A DNA stretch of 38,784 nucleotides from an uncultured Lachnospiraceae bacterium. GTDB taxonomy: Bacteria > Bacillota > Clostridia > Lachnospirales > Lachnospiraceae. The translations under genes were made by a program, and so were the position numbers. Each line of letters opens with the position of its first letter. Within the stretch, counting starts at the first letter, position 1. Location of the stretch: NCBI GenBank assembly GCA_947576945.1, contig CANPTH010000039.1:1-38784 (forward strand). The letters run 5' to 3'. The notes below the pieces were generated by a model. The model had not been told where the DNA came from. It ran no database searches and was given only the letters and a program-made list of their open reading frames with translations. Shown piece by piece: positions 1 through 9,184 of the stretch.

Positions 1-49
<49 letters not shown>

Positions 50-102
50 GTACTGAACAAAACTAACAGGCAAATTACCTGCACTTGTTTAACACGAGTT
101 AT

Positions 103-132
103 ACTTTAACACATCTGAAGTATGGTTGTCAA
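103..132 (-). promoter_or_regulatory. SigA-type promoter for tRNA-Arg
   Basis: On the minus strand TTGACA (132-127) is separated by 18 nt from TAAAGT (108-103). The start would be near 95, giving a leader of about 45 nt before the tRNA 5' end at 49. The rest of the interval to 326 shows no gene and no convincing terminator for the large gene at 327. Confidence 0.6.
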
Positions 133-326
133 TGAAATTTTTACATTTATTGTAATATTTGTACTTATCAGGTACTATTCATGGTCAATGTCAGTTAGTT
201 AAGCCGGACGCGCCTGTCATTTTATGTTTCTTCTTCAGACACGCTTCCGCCCGGCTCCAAACTTCACGGTTCCCTGCATACCTATAAAGGGCAGGCAGAG
301 AATCCAGACTCTGAACCTCCAGGCTC

Positions 327-3300
327 CTATTTATAGGTTATGCCGTTATTAGGATCAACTACTTCCTTAGGCTTCGTATTTTTGAGAACTACATTCCTTC
401 CTGCCATATTATAGAAGGCGCCGTCCATCGTACAATTCTCCAGCCTGATATCATTTGCCGACTTGATGATTCCCATACTGGCTTTTGCATTTCCCTTAAA
501 CTCAGAATTCGATATGACAACGTGTTCACAGGGTCTGCTTTCATTCGGTTCAATATCGATACCATACTGTGGATCCGTTCCGCTGGCATTATTAAACTTA
601 CAGCGGTCTATTGTAATATTGCTGGCATCCGTAATAGACAGATTGTTTCTCCTGTTATGGTGCAGGTTACAGTTCGTGATCGTAATATGCTCACTGTATT
701 TACTTTGAACGCCATAATAACCCAGGTAGATGCCGTCTCCCCAGCACTGTGAGATATCGACGTCTTTGATAGTGACATTGGTACACCCGTCGATCTGGAT
801 CCCATGTCCCCATTCGCCGTCTTTGCCTTTATGTTCCCTGCGCTCTCCTACGATCTGACCACCGGAAATGGTAATGTTATCGCGGCCAAACGCATAGATC
901 ACATGATATTTGTTGCTTCTGTTCCCGATCGTCATCAGCAATGCGCTGGGCGACATGATCAGCTTCTGGTTATCCGTCAGTACGATGCCGCCAAACCTGT
1001 TATTCCCCAGGCTGTCCTTACCGCCTTCTACGGCATCGATCCAATAAACACCGGCCGGCAGATACATGTAGTCGTAAGCTTTAGGCCTATTATGCTCCCA
1101 GTCTCTCAGAAGCGCATTGATATACGGCGTATCATCCGTACAGTCGGCTGACCGTTCATAGACAAGCGCCCTGCCTTCCGGAAGCGTTTCTTCGCCCTTA
1201 ACGACAACATAACATTGCTGGGTGTACTTGCCGTTATAAGTGACCTTAATGATGGCAGCTCCCTGCTTCTTCATGGTAAGGTTTCCATAAAGACCGTTCT
1301 CTTCGTCCTTTGCTACTGATACTACCGCAGAGTTACTGGTCTCCCACACGACTTTCGCGGGATCTACCTCCTGGCCTTCCTGTTTCTCCAATTCCAGCCT
1401 GGCCGTCTGGCCCGCTTCGCCCTCGATCGTCTGCTCAGCCTGTATCAGAATCGGCGCATCTACGATCGTAACCTTGCACTGTGCCTTCTTGCTGCCCTCC
1501 TGCGTCGTCGCCGTGATCGTTACGGTTCCTTCTTTCCTGAGTGTAATCACCGCCGCAATTGTGGTATCGTTGATCACTCTGTCTTCTACCGTGGCAATAC
1601 TGCTGTCAGACGATGTCCAGGCTACCGTCGGATTTGCTATCGTTTCCCCTGTTTCTGCCATTAACGTGGCCGTAAGCGTTCGTCTCTTTTCCCTTTCGGC
1701 AAGAGCGAGTGTAAGACTCGTTTTGTCCAGTTCGATTCCCTTCACGCGATTGATCTGATACGCTTTCTTCTGAATCTTAAAGGAGTATGTCTTCGTTCCG
1801 CCATAATGTCCCGCTCCGCGCAAGATCACCTTAGCAGTGCCTGCTTTGATATTATTCTGATATCCTGCAATCTCAAAACAGGTTTCCTCTTTTATTTCGT
1901 TTTTCTTGTTTTTTGCATCGGCGCTGGAAGCGTAAACGTGGATATCACTGCGGGACAATTCTATCTCCTCACCGGTATACTCCTGCGGATCGATGACAAA
2001 TTTCAGCTTGCTGATATTCTTCGCGTATATCCGATAACTGCCGGTGATCGAAGAATTTTCATAACAGTTCTTTCCATTCACTCTCACCGTCACCTCCTTA
2101 CCGTCTTTCGGAGGTTCCCCGCTTTCCATACCGTCATAGGTATACACGGGCTGATCGTCATAGTCCACGCCCGCCTTCAATTTCTTACCGTTGCCGTCCG
2201 TGATCGTGATCTTGGATTTCCACGCATCCTGCTTCGTGCTGTACTGCTTATCCGCTACCGACAGAGTTGCCAGGGAAATGTCGCCCGTTATCACCTTAAG
2301 CTGTACGGTCCGGGTATATCCCTTATAATTCCCTTTGCCGGTAATCTCACAACTCATGGTTTCCCCTGGCGTCTTGTTATCCAGCAGCTTTACCGTATAA
2401 TCGGTCTTGTTTTTCAGTATATTCCTGTCCTGATCCCTGATGCTCAGTTCCGGCGCCGCGCCGCCTTTTTGGTACGTCACCGCAGGCATTCCGTCCTGCA
2501 GCGTCACATTCTTCCCCCAGACGATCTCCAGATTCTCCGTGCCGGGAGTAATCTCATATTTCAGCTTAAGCGTTCCCTTATATCTGCCTATACCGGTAAA
2601 GGTGGCCGTCACTTTTCCGACTTTTTTGGCATTGCTGTATTTTACAGTATAGTCTACACCTTCCGTCAATGCCTCCTTTGTTTCTCCAAATGTCAGCACA
2701 CCCGTTTTTTCCTGGAACATACCGCCGTTCTTATTCACCTCTTTTTGAGAAAAAGTAAAGCTTTCTTTCCAGTTCTCTCCCACTGAGGCCTCGGCGATCT
2801 TCCGATCACCTGTCAATTTCAAATTTACTTTTTTACAGCCGCGGTAACCTGCCGTCCTTCCTGCTTCGGAAGGGTACACCGTCACATAAGCGCCCGTTAA
2901 CCCGGTTGCACAGACTTCATACTCATAAAGGCCCGGATCCAGAACCTGGGCTCCCACCTTAACCTGATTGATCGTCACTTCCGATTTGGATAAAGCTGTC
3001 CCATGGTACTCATATTGTTTCTGTCCCAGCGTCACCGATGCGGCGCCGAAATTACGGGTTTTATCATTCAGCACCACAAGCTGCATCTGAAAAGAACCGG
3101 TATAATTGCCAATTCCATTCACGGTATAATGATAAACCTCTCCCGCCTTATAAGAATCTCCTTTTTTATACTCCGCCGGCAGAGTCGAATAATCACAGAC
3201 AAAATCTTTATTGGCCGCCAGTTTCTTCTTACCGAACGTCAGAACCGGCGTCGGTATCTTCAGATTCGCGCTGTAAGGAACCGTCTGCTCATATCCGGGC

Positions 3301-5003
3301 GAATGATTGTCCTGATCCATACCATAGCCGTCAATCTGATTGATATCCAACGGTTTGATGCCATAGAACAGCGTCACACTGCCGCTGTACTGCCCCTTGA
3401 GCTTAATGGTAACGCTGGGCGCGTTGACCGCATTAGAGGCTGCGGCATTAATGTTATTCTTATAACTCAGCGTATAGTCTGTCTTTTCTTTTAAAAGCGT
3501 GGACTTATGATAAACCCGGATATCCTGCGTGATCTTCTGTCCCGAATATACAAAATCCTCACTTTCCTTCCGGAAACCGGCTACCCAGATATCCCCCGAA
3601 AGATCCAGCAGTTTATTATTCGTGTCGGCCGCCTGCACGACGTCTACACTGACAGACGCTGTCTTATCACCGCAAGCCGCAGTGATCTGCGCATAGCCTT
3701 CCGCCACTGCCCTGATCTCACCGTTCTCACCCACCGTCGCGACAGTTTCATCGCTGCTGTCCCACGTAATCCTGACCGGAGCATTTTCCGGTATAGTCGT
3801 TGCAGTCACCTGCTGCACGGCGCCTGGCTGCATGGTGATACTCTTCGGATTTACTCTCAGTCCGCTGATCTGTTCCTCCGCCGCCGGCTGCGCTTCACTG
3901 CTTTCGGAAGGTTCAGAAAGCTGAGGCGCTTCTTCCGTCATTTCCTCTGCTTCAGATCCTGCCTGCTCCATATCGCCGTCCGGCTTAAGCTCCGCTGCGC
4001 CTTCTTCCTCTTCCGCCAGTGCATCCTCCTGCACTTCCTCCTGTTCTACATCCTCCCTGTCGGATGTATCGTCCTCGATTCCTTCCGCCGGGACTTGTTC
4101 CCCATCGTCCGGTGTCATCTCATCCTCCCGGGGCAGAAACGGTACAGTAGCCGCCGCATAGAACGTCCCCTGCCGTTCTTCTTCCGTTCCCAAATAGTAA
4201 GCGGCCCTGATATAGTAGTCATATTCTCCGCCGTCTGCCGGCATCTCCGGAACAAGCGCCACCGTTTGACGACAGCCGCTCTCCTCTTCGTCCTCTGTCA
4301 TCGTGAAATAAGGGGCATCCTCCACGACTTCAAAGCCGATCCAATCATCTTCCTCATTGATCAGACTTGTGCTGCCGGCAGTCAGTTCTTTCCTGCCGCG
4401 CAGAATATTCCAGCACAATGTGCCGTTCTCCACATCTTCCGGCTTCACATCTATGCCATAATTAACAAATAAAATCAGGCTGTCCGATGTTTCAAAGGAA
4501 ATGGGCTGATCGTATACAAATTCGGAATCTTCCGGATCAGGAAGCGTCTCTCCCTGATTGATCTGCCCAATATGCAGTTCCGGTAATTCTGTCTCATCCC
4601 TTTCATTTTTCTCGCCTGTTTCTTCCTCGGAAGCGACATCGTTGCCGGAAACCGTCTCATTACCTGAAACCGTTTCATCGTCAAAAGCGATCTGAGCATC
4701 CGCATCTGTCCCGTCATCAAATACGTTCTCAGTATCTGCATCTGTCCCGTCATCAAATACGTCCTCAGTATCCGCATCTGTCCCACCGCCGGAAACATTT
4801 TCGGCATTTTCAACATTCTCATCGGCTGGCACATCATCAGGAATCATTGTATTTACTTCTTCCTCTGTTTGATTCCCAGGATCCGTCATTTCGATCGTCG
4901 CTGCGGTTACACCCTCCGCTGCAAACACGGAAACACTGCCGCAATCGCTAAACCCGATTGCCATCGTGAGTAACAATGCCATCCATCTTTTCATTTTGTA
5001 CAT
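327..5003 (-). CDS. Secreted multidomain surface protein: Big_2 Ig-like repeats with C-terminal right-handed beta-helix
   Basis: 1558 residues. It has a signal peptide (basic MYKMKRW then a hydrophobic stretch to about residue 28), then a long acidic, low-complexity region (about 30-380) with tandem 12-residue units. A Big_2 domain follows at about 385-460 (WDSSDETVATV), then some six Ig-like repeats of the 'Y-G...GTGNYTG' type (480-1085). Two further Big_2-like domains sit at about 1105-1285 (WTSSDSSIATV). The C-terminal 260 residues form a pectate-lyase/parallel beta-helix fold, with repeated 'NITI..C' rungs and CWGDGIYLG. The N-terminal acidic stalk and Ig stack would project the helix domain; beta-helices of this kind bind or cleave polysaccharide. 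No LPXTG sorting motif or C-terminal anchor helix is visible, so it is probably released or non-covalently held. The start at 5003 is supported by AAGGAG upstream. Substrate is unknown. Confidence 0.85.
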   Translation of the reverse strand: MYKMKRWMALLLTMAIGFSDCGSVSVFAAEGVTAATIEMTDPGNQTEEEVNTMIPDDVPADENVENAENVSGGGTDADTEDVFDDGTDADTENVFDDGTDADAQIAFDDETVSGNETVSGNDVASEEETGEKNERDETELPELHIGQINQGETLPDPEDSEFVYDQPISFETSDSLILFVNYGIDVKPEDVENGTLCWNILRGRKELTAGSTSLINEEDDWIGFEVVEDAPYFTMTEDEEESGCRQTVALVPEMPADGGEYDYYIRAAYYLGTEEERQGTFYAAATVPFLPREDEMTPDDGEQVPAEGIEDDTSDREDVEQEEVQEDALAEEEEGAAELKPDGDMEQAGSEAEEMTEEAPQLSEPSESSEAQPAAEEQISGLRVNPKSITMQPGAVQQVTATTIPENAPVRITWDSSDETVATVGENGEIRAVAEGYAQITAACGDKTASVSVDVVQAADTNNKLLDLSGDIWVAGFRKESEDFVYSGQKITQDIRVYHKSTLLKEKTDYTLSYKNNINAAASNAVNAPSVTIKLKGQYSGSVTLFYGIKPLDINQIDGYGMDQDNHSPGYEQTVPYSANLKIPTPVLTFGKKKLAANKDFVCDYSTLPAEYKKGDSYKAGEVYHYTVNGIGNYTGSFQMQLVVLNDKTRNFGAASVTLGQKQYEYHGTALSKSEVTINQVKVGAQVLDPGLYEYEVCATGLTGAYVTVYPSEAGRTAGYRGCKKVNLKLTGDRKIAEASVGENWKESFTFSQKEVNKNGGMFQEKTGVLTFGETKEALTEGVDYTVKYSNAKKVGKVTATFTGIGRYKGTLKLKYEITPGTENLEIVWGKNVTLQDGMPAVTYQKGGAAPELSIRDQDRNILKNKTDYTVKLLDNKTPGETMSCEITGKGNYKGYTRTVQLKVITGDISLATLSVADKQYSTKQDAWKSKITITDGNGKKLKAGVDYDDQPVYTYDGMESGEPPKDGKEVTVRVNGKNCYENSSITGSYRIYAKNISKLKFVIDPQEYTGEEIELSRSDIHVYASSADAKNKKNEIKEETCFEIAGYQNNIKAGTAKVILRGAGHYGGTKTYSFKIQKKAYQINRVKGIELDKTSLTLALAEREKRRTLTATLMAETGETIANPTVAWTSSDSSIATVEDRVINDTTIAAVITLRKEGTVTITATTQEGSKKAQCKVTIVDAPILIQAEQTIEGEAGQTARLELEKQEGQEVDPAKVVWETSNSAVVSVAKDEENGLYGNLTMKKQGAAIIKVTYNGKYTQQCYVVVKGEETLPEGRALVYERSADCTDDTPYINALLRDWEHNRPKAYDYMYLPAGVYWIDAVEGGKDSLGNNRFGGIVLTDNQKLIMSPSALLMTIGNRSNKYHVIYAFGRDNITISGGQIVGERREHKGKDGEWGHGIQIDGCTNVTIKDVDISQCWGDGIYLGYYGVQSKYSEHITITNCNLHHNRRNNLSITDASNITIDRCKFNNASGTDPQYGIDIEPNESRPCEHVVISNSEFKGNAKASMGIIKSANDIRLENCTMDGAFYNMAGRNVVLKNTKPKEVVDPNNGITYK
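4680..4787 (-). repeat. 36-bp in-frame tandem repeat (three units) in the acidic stalk
   Basis: The block catctgtcccgtcatcaaa recurs with a 36-bp period (starts at 4703 and 4739, partly at 4775), encoding 12-residue units DGTDADTEDVFD, DGTDADTENVFD and DGTDADAQIAFD. A shorter ETVSGN duplication follows in the protein. Copy number could vary by slippage and change stalk length without breaking the frame. Confidence 0.85.
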
Positions 5004-5043
5004 ATTCTGCCTTCTCCTTATGCATCTTCTATATTTCCATTAA

Positions 5044-5072
5044 ATTATAGCATAAAATAAAAATAACCGGAA
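5044..5072 (-). promoter_or_regulatory. Possible promoter of the large surface-protein gene
   Basis: A perfect minus-strand TATAAT (5049-5044) lies 41 bp upstream of the start codon. It is preceded by an AT-rich spacer and no good -35 (TTCCGG at 17 nt). Only the -10 is convincing. Confidence 0.4.
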
Positions 5073-5090
5073 GCATCATGTTCTTTGCAA

Positions 5091-5136
5091 TAAAAAAAGA
5101 ACCATGAACGGCTTCTGGCAGCCTGGCATAGTTCTT
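5091..5136 (-). terminator. Intrinsic terminator downstream of tRNA-Pro
   Basis: Minus-strand arms AAGAACTATG and CATGGTTCTT (5136-5097) pair with one mismatch around a loop that can fold further. They are followed by a run of seven T residues. It would end the tRNA-Pro transcript before the surface-protein gene. Confidence 0.75.
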
Positions 5137-5254
5137 GATAACAGCAGTTTCCTATTCCATGATTAATTTCCTGTTGTTCCGCCTGTCACTGGATCAGCGC
5201 AGTATCTGCAAAACACTGTGGGTACGGAAAACCAGATGGATAACATCTCGTTAA

Positions 5255-5329
5255 TCGGGGTGACAGGATTCGAACCTGCGACCTCCTGGTCCCAAACCAG
5301 GCGCTCTAGCCAAGCTGAGCCACACCCCG
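5255..5329 (-). tRNA. tRNA-Pro (anticodon TGG)
   Basis: Minus strand: acceptor CGGGGTG pairs with CACCCCG, the anticodon stem CCTGG/CCAGG encloses loop TTTGGGA (anticodon TGG), and the T arm contains GGTTCGAATCC. The discriminator is A and CCA is not encoded (TAA follows). It has its own consensus promoter and terminator, so it is a single-gene transcript. Confidence 0.97.
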
Positions 5330-5368
5330 AAATGTACCTGTGACCATTCCCTTAACAAAGCAGATTAT

Positions 5369-5397
5369 ATTATATATTACCCTCGACCTTTTGTCAA
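5369..5397 (-). promoter_or_regulatory. Consensus SigA promoter for tRNA-Pro
   Basis: Perfect TTGACA (5397-5392), 17-nt spacer and perfect TATAAT (5374-5369) on the minus strand, ending 39 bp upstream of the tRNA. Confidence 0.9.
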
Positions 5398-5459
5398 CCT
5401 GTTTTTCCAACATCCTTAAACCCTGCCGCGCGTATCAGGACTACGAACGCCGCTCCAGT

Positions 5460-5942
5460 TCATCCAAGATAATTGACGGTATAATGTGCCTCTCCGTCTC
5501 TGTCTATCTCCATGATCACATAGCTTGGTTTCCGGTTCTCCTGCCGCGGATAACTGATGCTTCCCGGGTTAATCAATGTAATATCATCCTGGATCTCAAC
5601 CGCCGGCTTATGGGTATGGCCGCACATGACGATATCAACCTTCCTTGCCCTGGCCTCTTCCTTGATGATCTCACTGTTCATAGCTATGTAATAATTATGA
5701 CCGTGCGTCAGCCACACTTTGTACCGCCCTATCATAAATTCCTTCTCCCGGGGAAGCTCCGAGAAGAAATCATTATTCCCCTGAATCATTTGCACCGGAC
5801 ATCCCGCCGCTTTGGAAATCAATACCTCGCTGCCTTCCACATCTCCGCAATGTATCACCATATCCAGCGGCGCCGTTCTCTCCACCACTTTCAGAAAATT
5901 TCTGTTATTTCTATGTGTGTCGCTTACGATCAATATCTTCAT
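5460..5942 (-). CDS. YfcE/MJ0936-type metallophosphoesterase
   Basis: 160 residues, the usual length for these small calcineurin-like phosphodiesterases. Metal-binding motifs appear in order: SDTH near the N terminus, HCGD, GNND, THGH and GHTH, all intact, so it should be an active two-metal phosphodiesterase. The physiological substrate of the clostridial members is not settled. Start chosen at MKILIVSDTH, with GAGG 7 nt upstream; the open frame extends to 5972 but that would overlap rdgB. It follows rdgB by 22 bp on the same strand, a common pairing in Firmicutes, so they are probably co-transcribed. Confidence 0.9.
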   Translation of the reverse strand: MKILIVSDTHRNNRNFLKVVERTAPLDMVIHCGDVEGSEVLISKAAGCPVQMIQGNNDFFSELPREKEFMIGRYKVWLTHGHNYYIAMNSEIIKEEARARKVDIVMCGHTHKPAVEIQDDITLINPGSISYPRQENRKPSYVIMEIDRDGEAHYTVNYLG

Positions 5943-5964
5943 GCGCATCCTCGTATGTCTGTTC

Positions 5965-6573
5965 CTATGCAAACAGTTTCTTCTCCAATTCCTCTTTCAT
6001 CGCCGCCAATGCCCTGGCTCTATGACTGATGCGGTTCTTCTCCTCCACGCTCAGCTGTGCAGTCGTGCAGCCATACTCCGGCACATAGAAAATCGGGTCA
6101 TAACCGAAACCATTCTTCCCCTTCTCTTCATAATCGATCCTGCCCTCAATCACACCTCTGGTGGTAACCACCCCGCCTCCCGGCAGAGCCGCCGCAATAG
6201 CGCACACAAATCTTGCCGTCCTCTTATTATCGGGCACACCTTCCAGTCTGTCAATCAGATTTTTATTTTTTATGCAATATGGCGTATCCTCCCCCATATA
6301 TCTGGCTGAATAGATACCCGGCTCCTTATTCAGATAGTCCACTTCCAGCCCCGAATCGTCCGCCAGCACGATAACCTCAGCCTGTGCTGCCGCTGCCACC
6401 GCTTTCGCCTTAATTGCCGCATTTTCCTCAAAGGTGGCTCCATCCTCCACAATATCCATTTCAATTCCCGCTTCCTTCATGGACAGAATATCCGCGTCCA
6501 TATCCCGAAGGATCTCCCTGACCTCACGCATTTTCCCTTCGTTTCCGGTTGCAAATATAATCTTCTTTCTCAT
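5965..6573 (-). CDS. rdgB: RdgB/HAM1 non-canonical purine NTP pyrophosphatase
   Basis: 202 residues. It hydrolyses dITP, ITP and XTP to monophosphates and PPi, keeping deaminated purines out of nucleic acids in the cytosol. The family signature FATGNEGKMREV opens the protein, followed by the 'ADDSGLEVDYLNKEPGIYSARY' loop, whose acidic residues bind metal and base, and by the C-terminal SHRARALA motif that contacts substrate. The start at 6573 is set by AGGGAG 8 nt upstream; the frame stays open to 6675 but that extension is not family sequence. It sits between the amidase-like gene and the phosphodiesterase. Confidence 0.95.
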   Translation of the reverse strand: MRKKIIFATGNEGKMREVREILRDMDADILSMKEAGIEMDIVEDGATFEENAAIKAKAVAAAAQAEVIVLADDSGLEVDYLNKEPGIYSARYMGEDTPYCIKNKNLIDRLEGVPDNKRTARFVCAIAAALPGGGVVTTRGVIEGRIDYEEKGKNGFGYDPIFYVPEYGCTTAQLSVEEKNRISHRARALAAMKEELEKKLFA

Positions 6574-6696
6574 GCTTTTCTCCCTTCCGCTCACGCGGCG
6601 CAGCTGCTGCCCCATCAATATGCGTGCCGGAACGCCCTTTGTTCCGCCTGCGGGCTGCCATTGCTTACACCGCATTGGCGCATCACGCGATCGTAA

Positions 6697-7764
6697 TTAT
6701 TCCGCATATGCTTTCAAAACTGCCTGATAGATTCCCTCTGCAATCCGCTGTACATAATCCTCCCGCTGCAGAAGGATCGCCTCCTGACCGTTGGTAAGAT
6801 ATCCCACTTTAACGGCTGCTGCCGGTACTGTCGCTTCACTGATGACCGTATCAGCCTCTCCCGCCTCCAGCAGGCCCGCCGCTTTGCCGCTGATCGCAGT
6901 CACGACCTCCCGCTCCAGCAGATCCGCCAACTCCACACTGCCGAAACCCGGAATAAAAAACTGGCTGTTATATACGGTTTCCGTTCCGTACTTCTTGCTG
7001 CTCTTATCGCTTCCGACCTCAATGCGGATCAGCATATCGGCCTTGGTGGCTTCTGCCAGCCTGACACGATACTCCGCTTCCGGATTACTGTCATCCATTC
7101 TCGTATAGTAAACCTTGATATCGGTCTCGTCCAGCTTCGCTTTCAAAGCTTTTGCGATATTCAACGTAATATCTTTCGCCGCAATATTGTCTGTTACGAC
7201 ACCGGTATCTTCCTTGCCGTAAGCCGGGTCTATCACAATGATTTTATCGTAGACCTCCTTCGGCGGCACGAATTCAATATAAAGCGTATTATCCTCAAAA
7301 ATACTGCGGTATTCGAAGACATCCGTCAACTGAAAGCGAAGGCAGATCCTTTTCTTCTCCACCTCGAAATGACCGTCCACCACCGCTTCACAGCTGCCGT
7401 AAACACCATTACTCTCATAAAAGGATTCCTGGCCGGACATTTTTTCCGGCTCTATGCTCACCCACAGTTCCCTGTCCATATAATGGTTCTCTATCGTCAC
7501 TTCCTCCACGCGTACATCCGGCGGGACAGGAACGCAGAAATAATTCGTCTTCCCGCTGTCCCGGTCGATCGCAATACGATTTTCGTCCTCGTCCTCCATT
7601 TCTGTATGATTCGGCCTGTTTTCCGCCGCCTGTACGACTTCATCCTGTGCCAGATCCGCCACGATGGCAATCTTATTGGCACAATAGTACAACATAATGC
7701 CCATTGCCGCCGCCACAAACAACGAACAGAGTACCGTCGTTTTTTTCATTAAATCATTCTGCAT
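6697..7764 (-). CDS. Amidase_3-fold protein lacking all catalytic residues (predicted pseudoenzyme)
   Basis: 355 residues: one N-terminal membrane anchor (about 7-27), an acidic linker, a beta-rich AMIN-like region (75-165) and an N-acetylmuramoyl-L-alanine amidase (Amidase_3) domain (174-353). Fold landmarks are clear: IIVIDP...G.EDTG, KDITLNIAKALK, RVRLAEATKADM and VGYLTNGQEA. The zinc and catalytic positions are all replaced. DPGHGG reads DPAYGK (Tyr182 for His). The ligand Glu before KD is Ala196. SIHAN reads RIEVG (Glu249 for His). VELGF reads VKVGY (Lys319 for Glu). I infer a surface-held protein that cannot cleave peptidoglycan and may bind it or regulate another hydrolase. It lies 44 bp after the methyltransferase gene and upstream of rdgB. 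The reading frame is intact. Confidence 0.85.
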   Translation of the reverse strand: MQNDLMKKTTVLCSLFVAAAMGIMLYYCANKIAIVADLAQDEVVQAAENRPNHTEMEDEDENRIAIDRDSGKTNYFCVPVPPDVRVEEVTIENHYMDRELWVSIEPEKMSGQESFYESNGVYGSCEAVVDGHFEVEKKRICLRFQLTDVFEYRSIFEDNTLYIEFVPPKEVYDKIIVIDPAYGKEDTGVVTDNIAAKDITLNIAKALKAKLDETDIKVYYTRMDDSNPEAEYRVRLAEATKADMLIRIEVGSDKSSKKYGTETVYNSQFFIPGFGSVELADLLEREVVTAISGKAAGLLEAGEADTVISEATVPAAAVKVGYLTNGQEAILLQREDYVQRIAEGIYQAVLKAYAE

Positions 7765-7808
7765 TTTATAACCATTCCTTTCGCATCACCCGGGCGCAGA
7801 ACGCTGTC

Positions 7809-8957
7809 CTATCTTCTAACTCCGGCAGGCTTTGGTCCCGCAAACTGATAGAAATAGGTCTTCATCATGCCATTGTACAGCTTCCTGTTCTTATCTGCCT
7901 TTCTGCCAATCGCCTGTTCCGCCTTCTCATAGGAAGTAATCAGATACATGGACCAGCTGTCCAGCATACGATACCGCTCCCCGATTATACCATACAGCCG
8001 CGGAAGATTCTCCTTATCCTCCAGCCGCTCCCCATAAGGCGGGTTGGTAATGATGAAACCATATTTCTTCGGATGGCTCAGCTGCTCTGCTCCTCTGCGC
8101 TGAAAGTGGATCATCTGTTCCACACCTGCCAGTCTGGCGTTTGCTCTGGCAATAGCCACCATCTCATCATCAATATCATATCCCTGGATATCTGTATCTA
8201 TATTCATGTCAATCAGCGATTCCGCTTCATCCGCTGCCCGATACCAGCATTTTCGATCCACAATATGTCTCCAGGCTTCCGCCGTAAAGCTCCGATTGAT
8301 CCCCGGCGCCATATTTGCTGCCATCATAGCCGCTTCTATCGGAATTGTCCCGCTGCCGCAGAAAGGATCTACCAGAATACGGTCCTTCCTCCACGGTGTC
8401 AGCATAATAAGCGCCGCCGCCAGATTCTCTGCGATGGGCGCCTTTGCCGTAAGCTTTCTGTAGCCGCGCTTGTGCAGGGATTCCCCGGTTGTGTCCAATC
8501 CCACCGTCACTTCGTCCTTCATCAGAAAAACCCTGACCGGATAAGCATCCCCGCTCTCATCAAACCACTCTACGTGATAAGCCGATTTCATCCGTTCCAC
8601 CATTGCCTTCTTCATAACAGACTGGATATCGGACGGACTGAACAGCCTGCTCTTCACACTGGCCGCCTTCGCCACCCAGAATCTGCCGTCCTTCGGTATG
8701 TAATGATCCCAGGCAAGCGCCTTCGTCCCCTGGAAAAGCTCCTCGAAAGTCTCCGCATGAAAGCTTCCCACTTTAATCAGAACCCGTTCCGCAGTGCGCA
8801 GGAAAATATTTGCACGGCACACAGCCTGCACATCTCCGGCGAACGTGACGCGTCCGTCTTCCACGGATACGACCTCATATCCAAGATCCGTAATCTCCCT
8901 TTTCAGGACCGCCTCCAGTCCAAAGTGACAAGGCACTATATATTCTACTCTATCCAT
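7809..8957 (-). CDS. THUMP-domain class I 23S rRNA (guanine-N2) methyltransferase, RlmL-N/YpsC family
   Basis: 382 residues, matching the stand-alone Firmicute homologues of the N-terminal half of E. coli RlmL. A ferredoxin-like plus THUMP region (about 1-160) binds RNA. The SAM-binding motif I is DPFCGSGTIPIEAA (197-210), the acidic ribose-binding residue follows in GYDIDDEM, and the base-flipping catalytic motif is NPPYGERL (305-312), typical of N2-guanine methylation. The expected product is m2G in 23S rRNA. The start at 8957 has AAGGAG about 14 nt upstream, rather far. First gene of a leftward run ending at 5460. Confidence 0.92.
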   Translation of the reverse strand: MDRVEYIVPCHFGLEAVLKREITDLGYEVVSVEDGRVTFAGDVQAVCRANIFLRTAERVLIKVGSFHAETFEELFQGTKALAWDHYIPKDGRFWVAKAASVKSRLFSPSDIQSVMKKAMVERMKSAYHVEWFDESGDAYPVRVFLMKDEVTVGLDTTGESLHKRGYRKLTAKAPIAENLAAALIMLTPWRKDRILVDPFCGSGTIPIEAAMMAANMAPGINRSFTAEAWRHIVDRKCWYRAADEAESLIDMNIDTDIQGYDIDDEMVAIARANARLAGVEQMIHFQRRGAEQLSHPKKYGFIITNPPYGERLEDKENLPRLYGIIGERYRMLDSWSMYLITSYEKAEQAIGRKADKNRKLYNGMMKTYFYQFAGPKPAGVRR

Positions 8958-8991
8958 TTCTATAACCGTGTCTCCTTCTTAAGTCCGCGGA

Positions 8992-9021
8992 TTTATACCG
9001 TCACAAACCGTGTCGGTGCAA
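8992..9021 (-). promoter_or_regulatory. SigA-like promoter for the methyltransferase operon
   Basis: Minus strand TTGCAC (9021-9016), an 18-nt spacer and TATAAA (8997-8992), 34 bp upstream of the start codon. Confidence 0.5.
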
Positions 9022-9120
9022 ACCCGCATCCTGCCTCTCCTGCCGTCTGACCGGGCATAAGCCGGTCGGACCCATAGAAAATATTGTATACCAAAACATA
9101 ACAAATAACAATCTCTAACC

Positions 9121-9162
9121 GCAGAAAGCGGTATGATCAAAATAGACCATACCGCTTTCTGC
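9121..9162 (-). terminator. Strong hairpin terminator after the Asn/Gln-rich gene
   Basis: A perfect 15-bp stem (GCAGAAAGCGGTATG with its complement) with a 12-nt loop lies 22 bp past the stop codon at 9185. The downstream tract is only moderately T-rich (GGTTAGAGATTGTTATTTG), so it may also be an RNA-stabilising hairpin. Confidence 0.7.
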
Positions 9163-9184
9163 TTAAGAGCACTGCACTTCGCTC

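Noticed and set aside
1806..4472. Long plus-strand open frames opposite the surface-protein gene (for example 1806-2786 and 3507-4472)
   Set aside because: They are antisense to a well-supported coding sequence, lack ribosome sites and show no family sequence; composition reflects the opposite strand.
9001..9120. CRISPR array or other spaced repeats
   Set aside because: No regularly spaced direct repeats with unique spacers were seen here or elsewhere in the window; the repeats found are palindromic single units.
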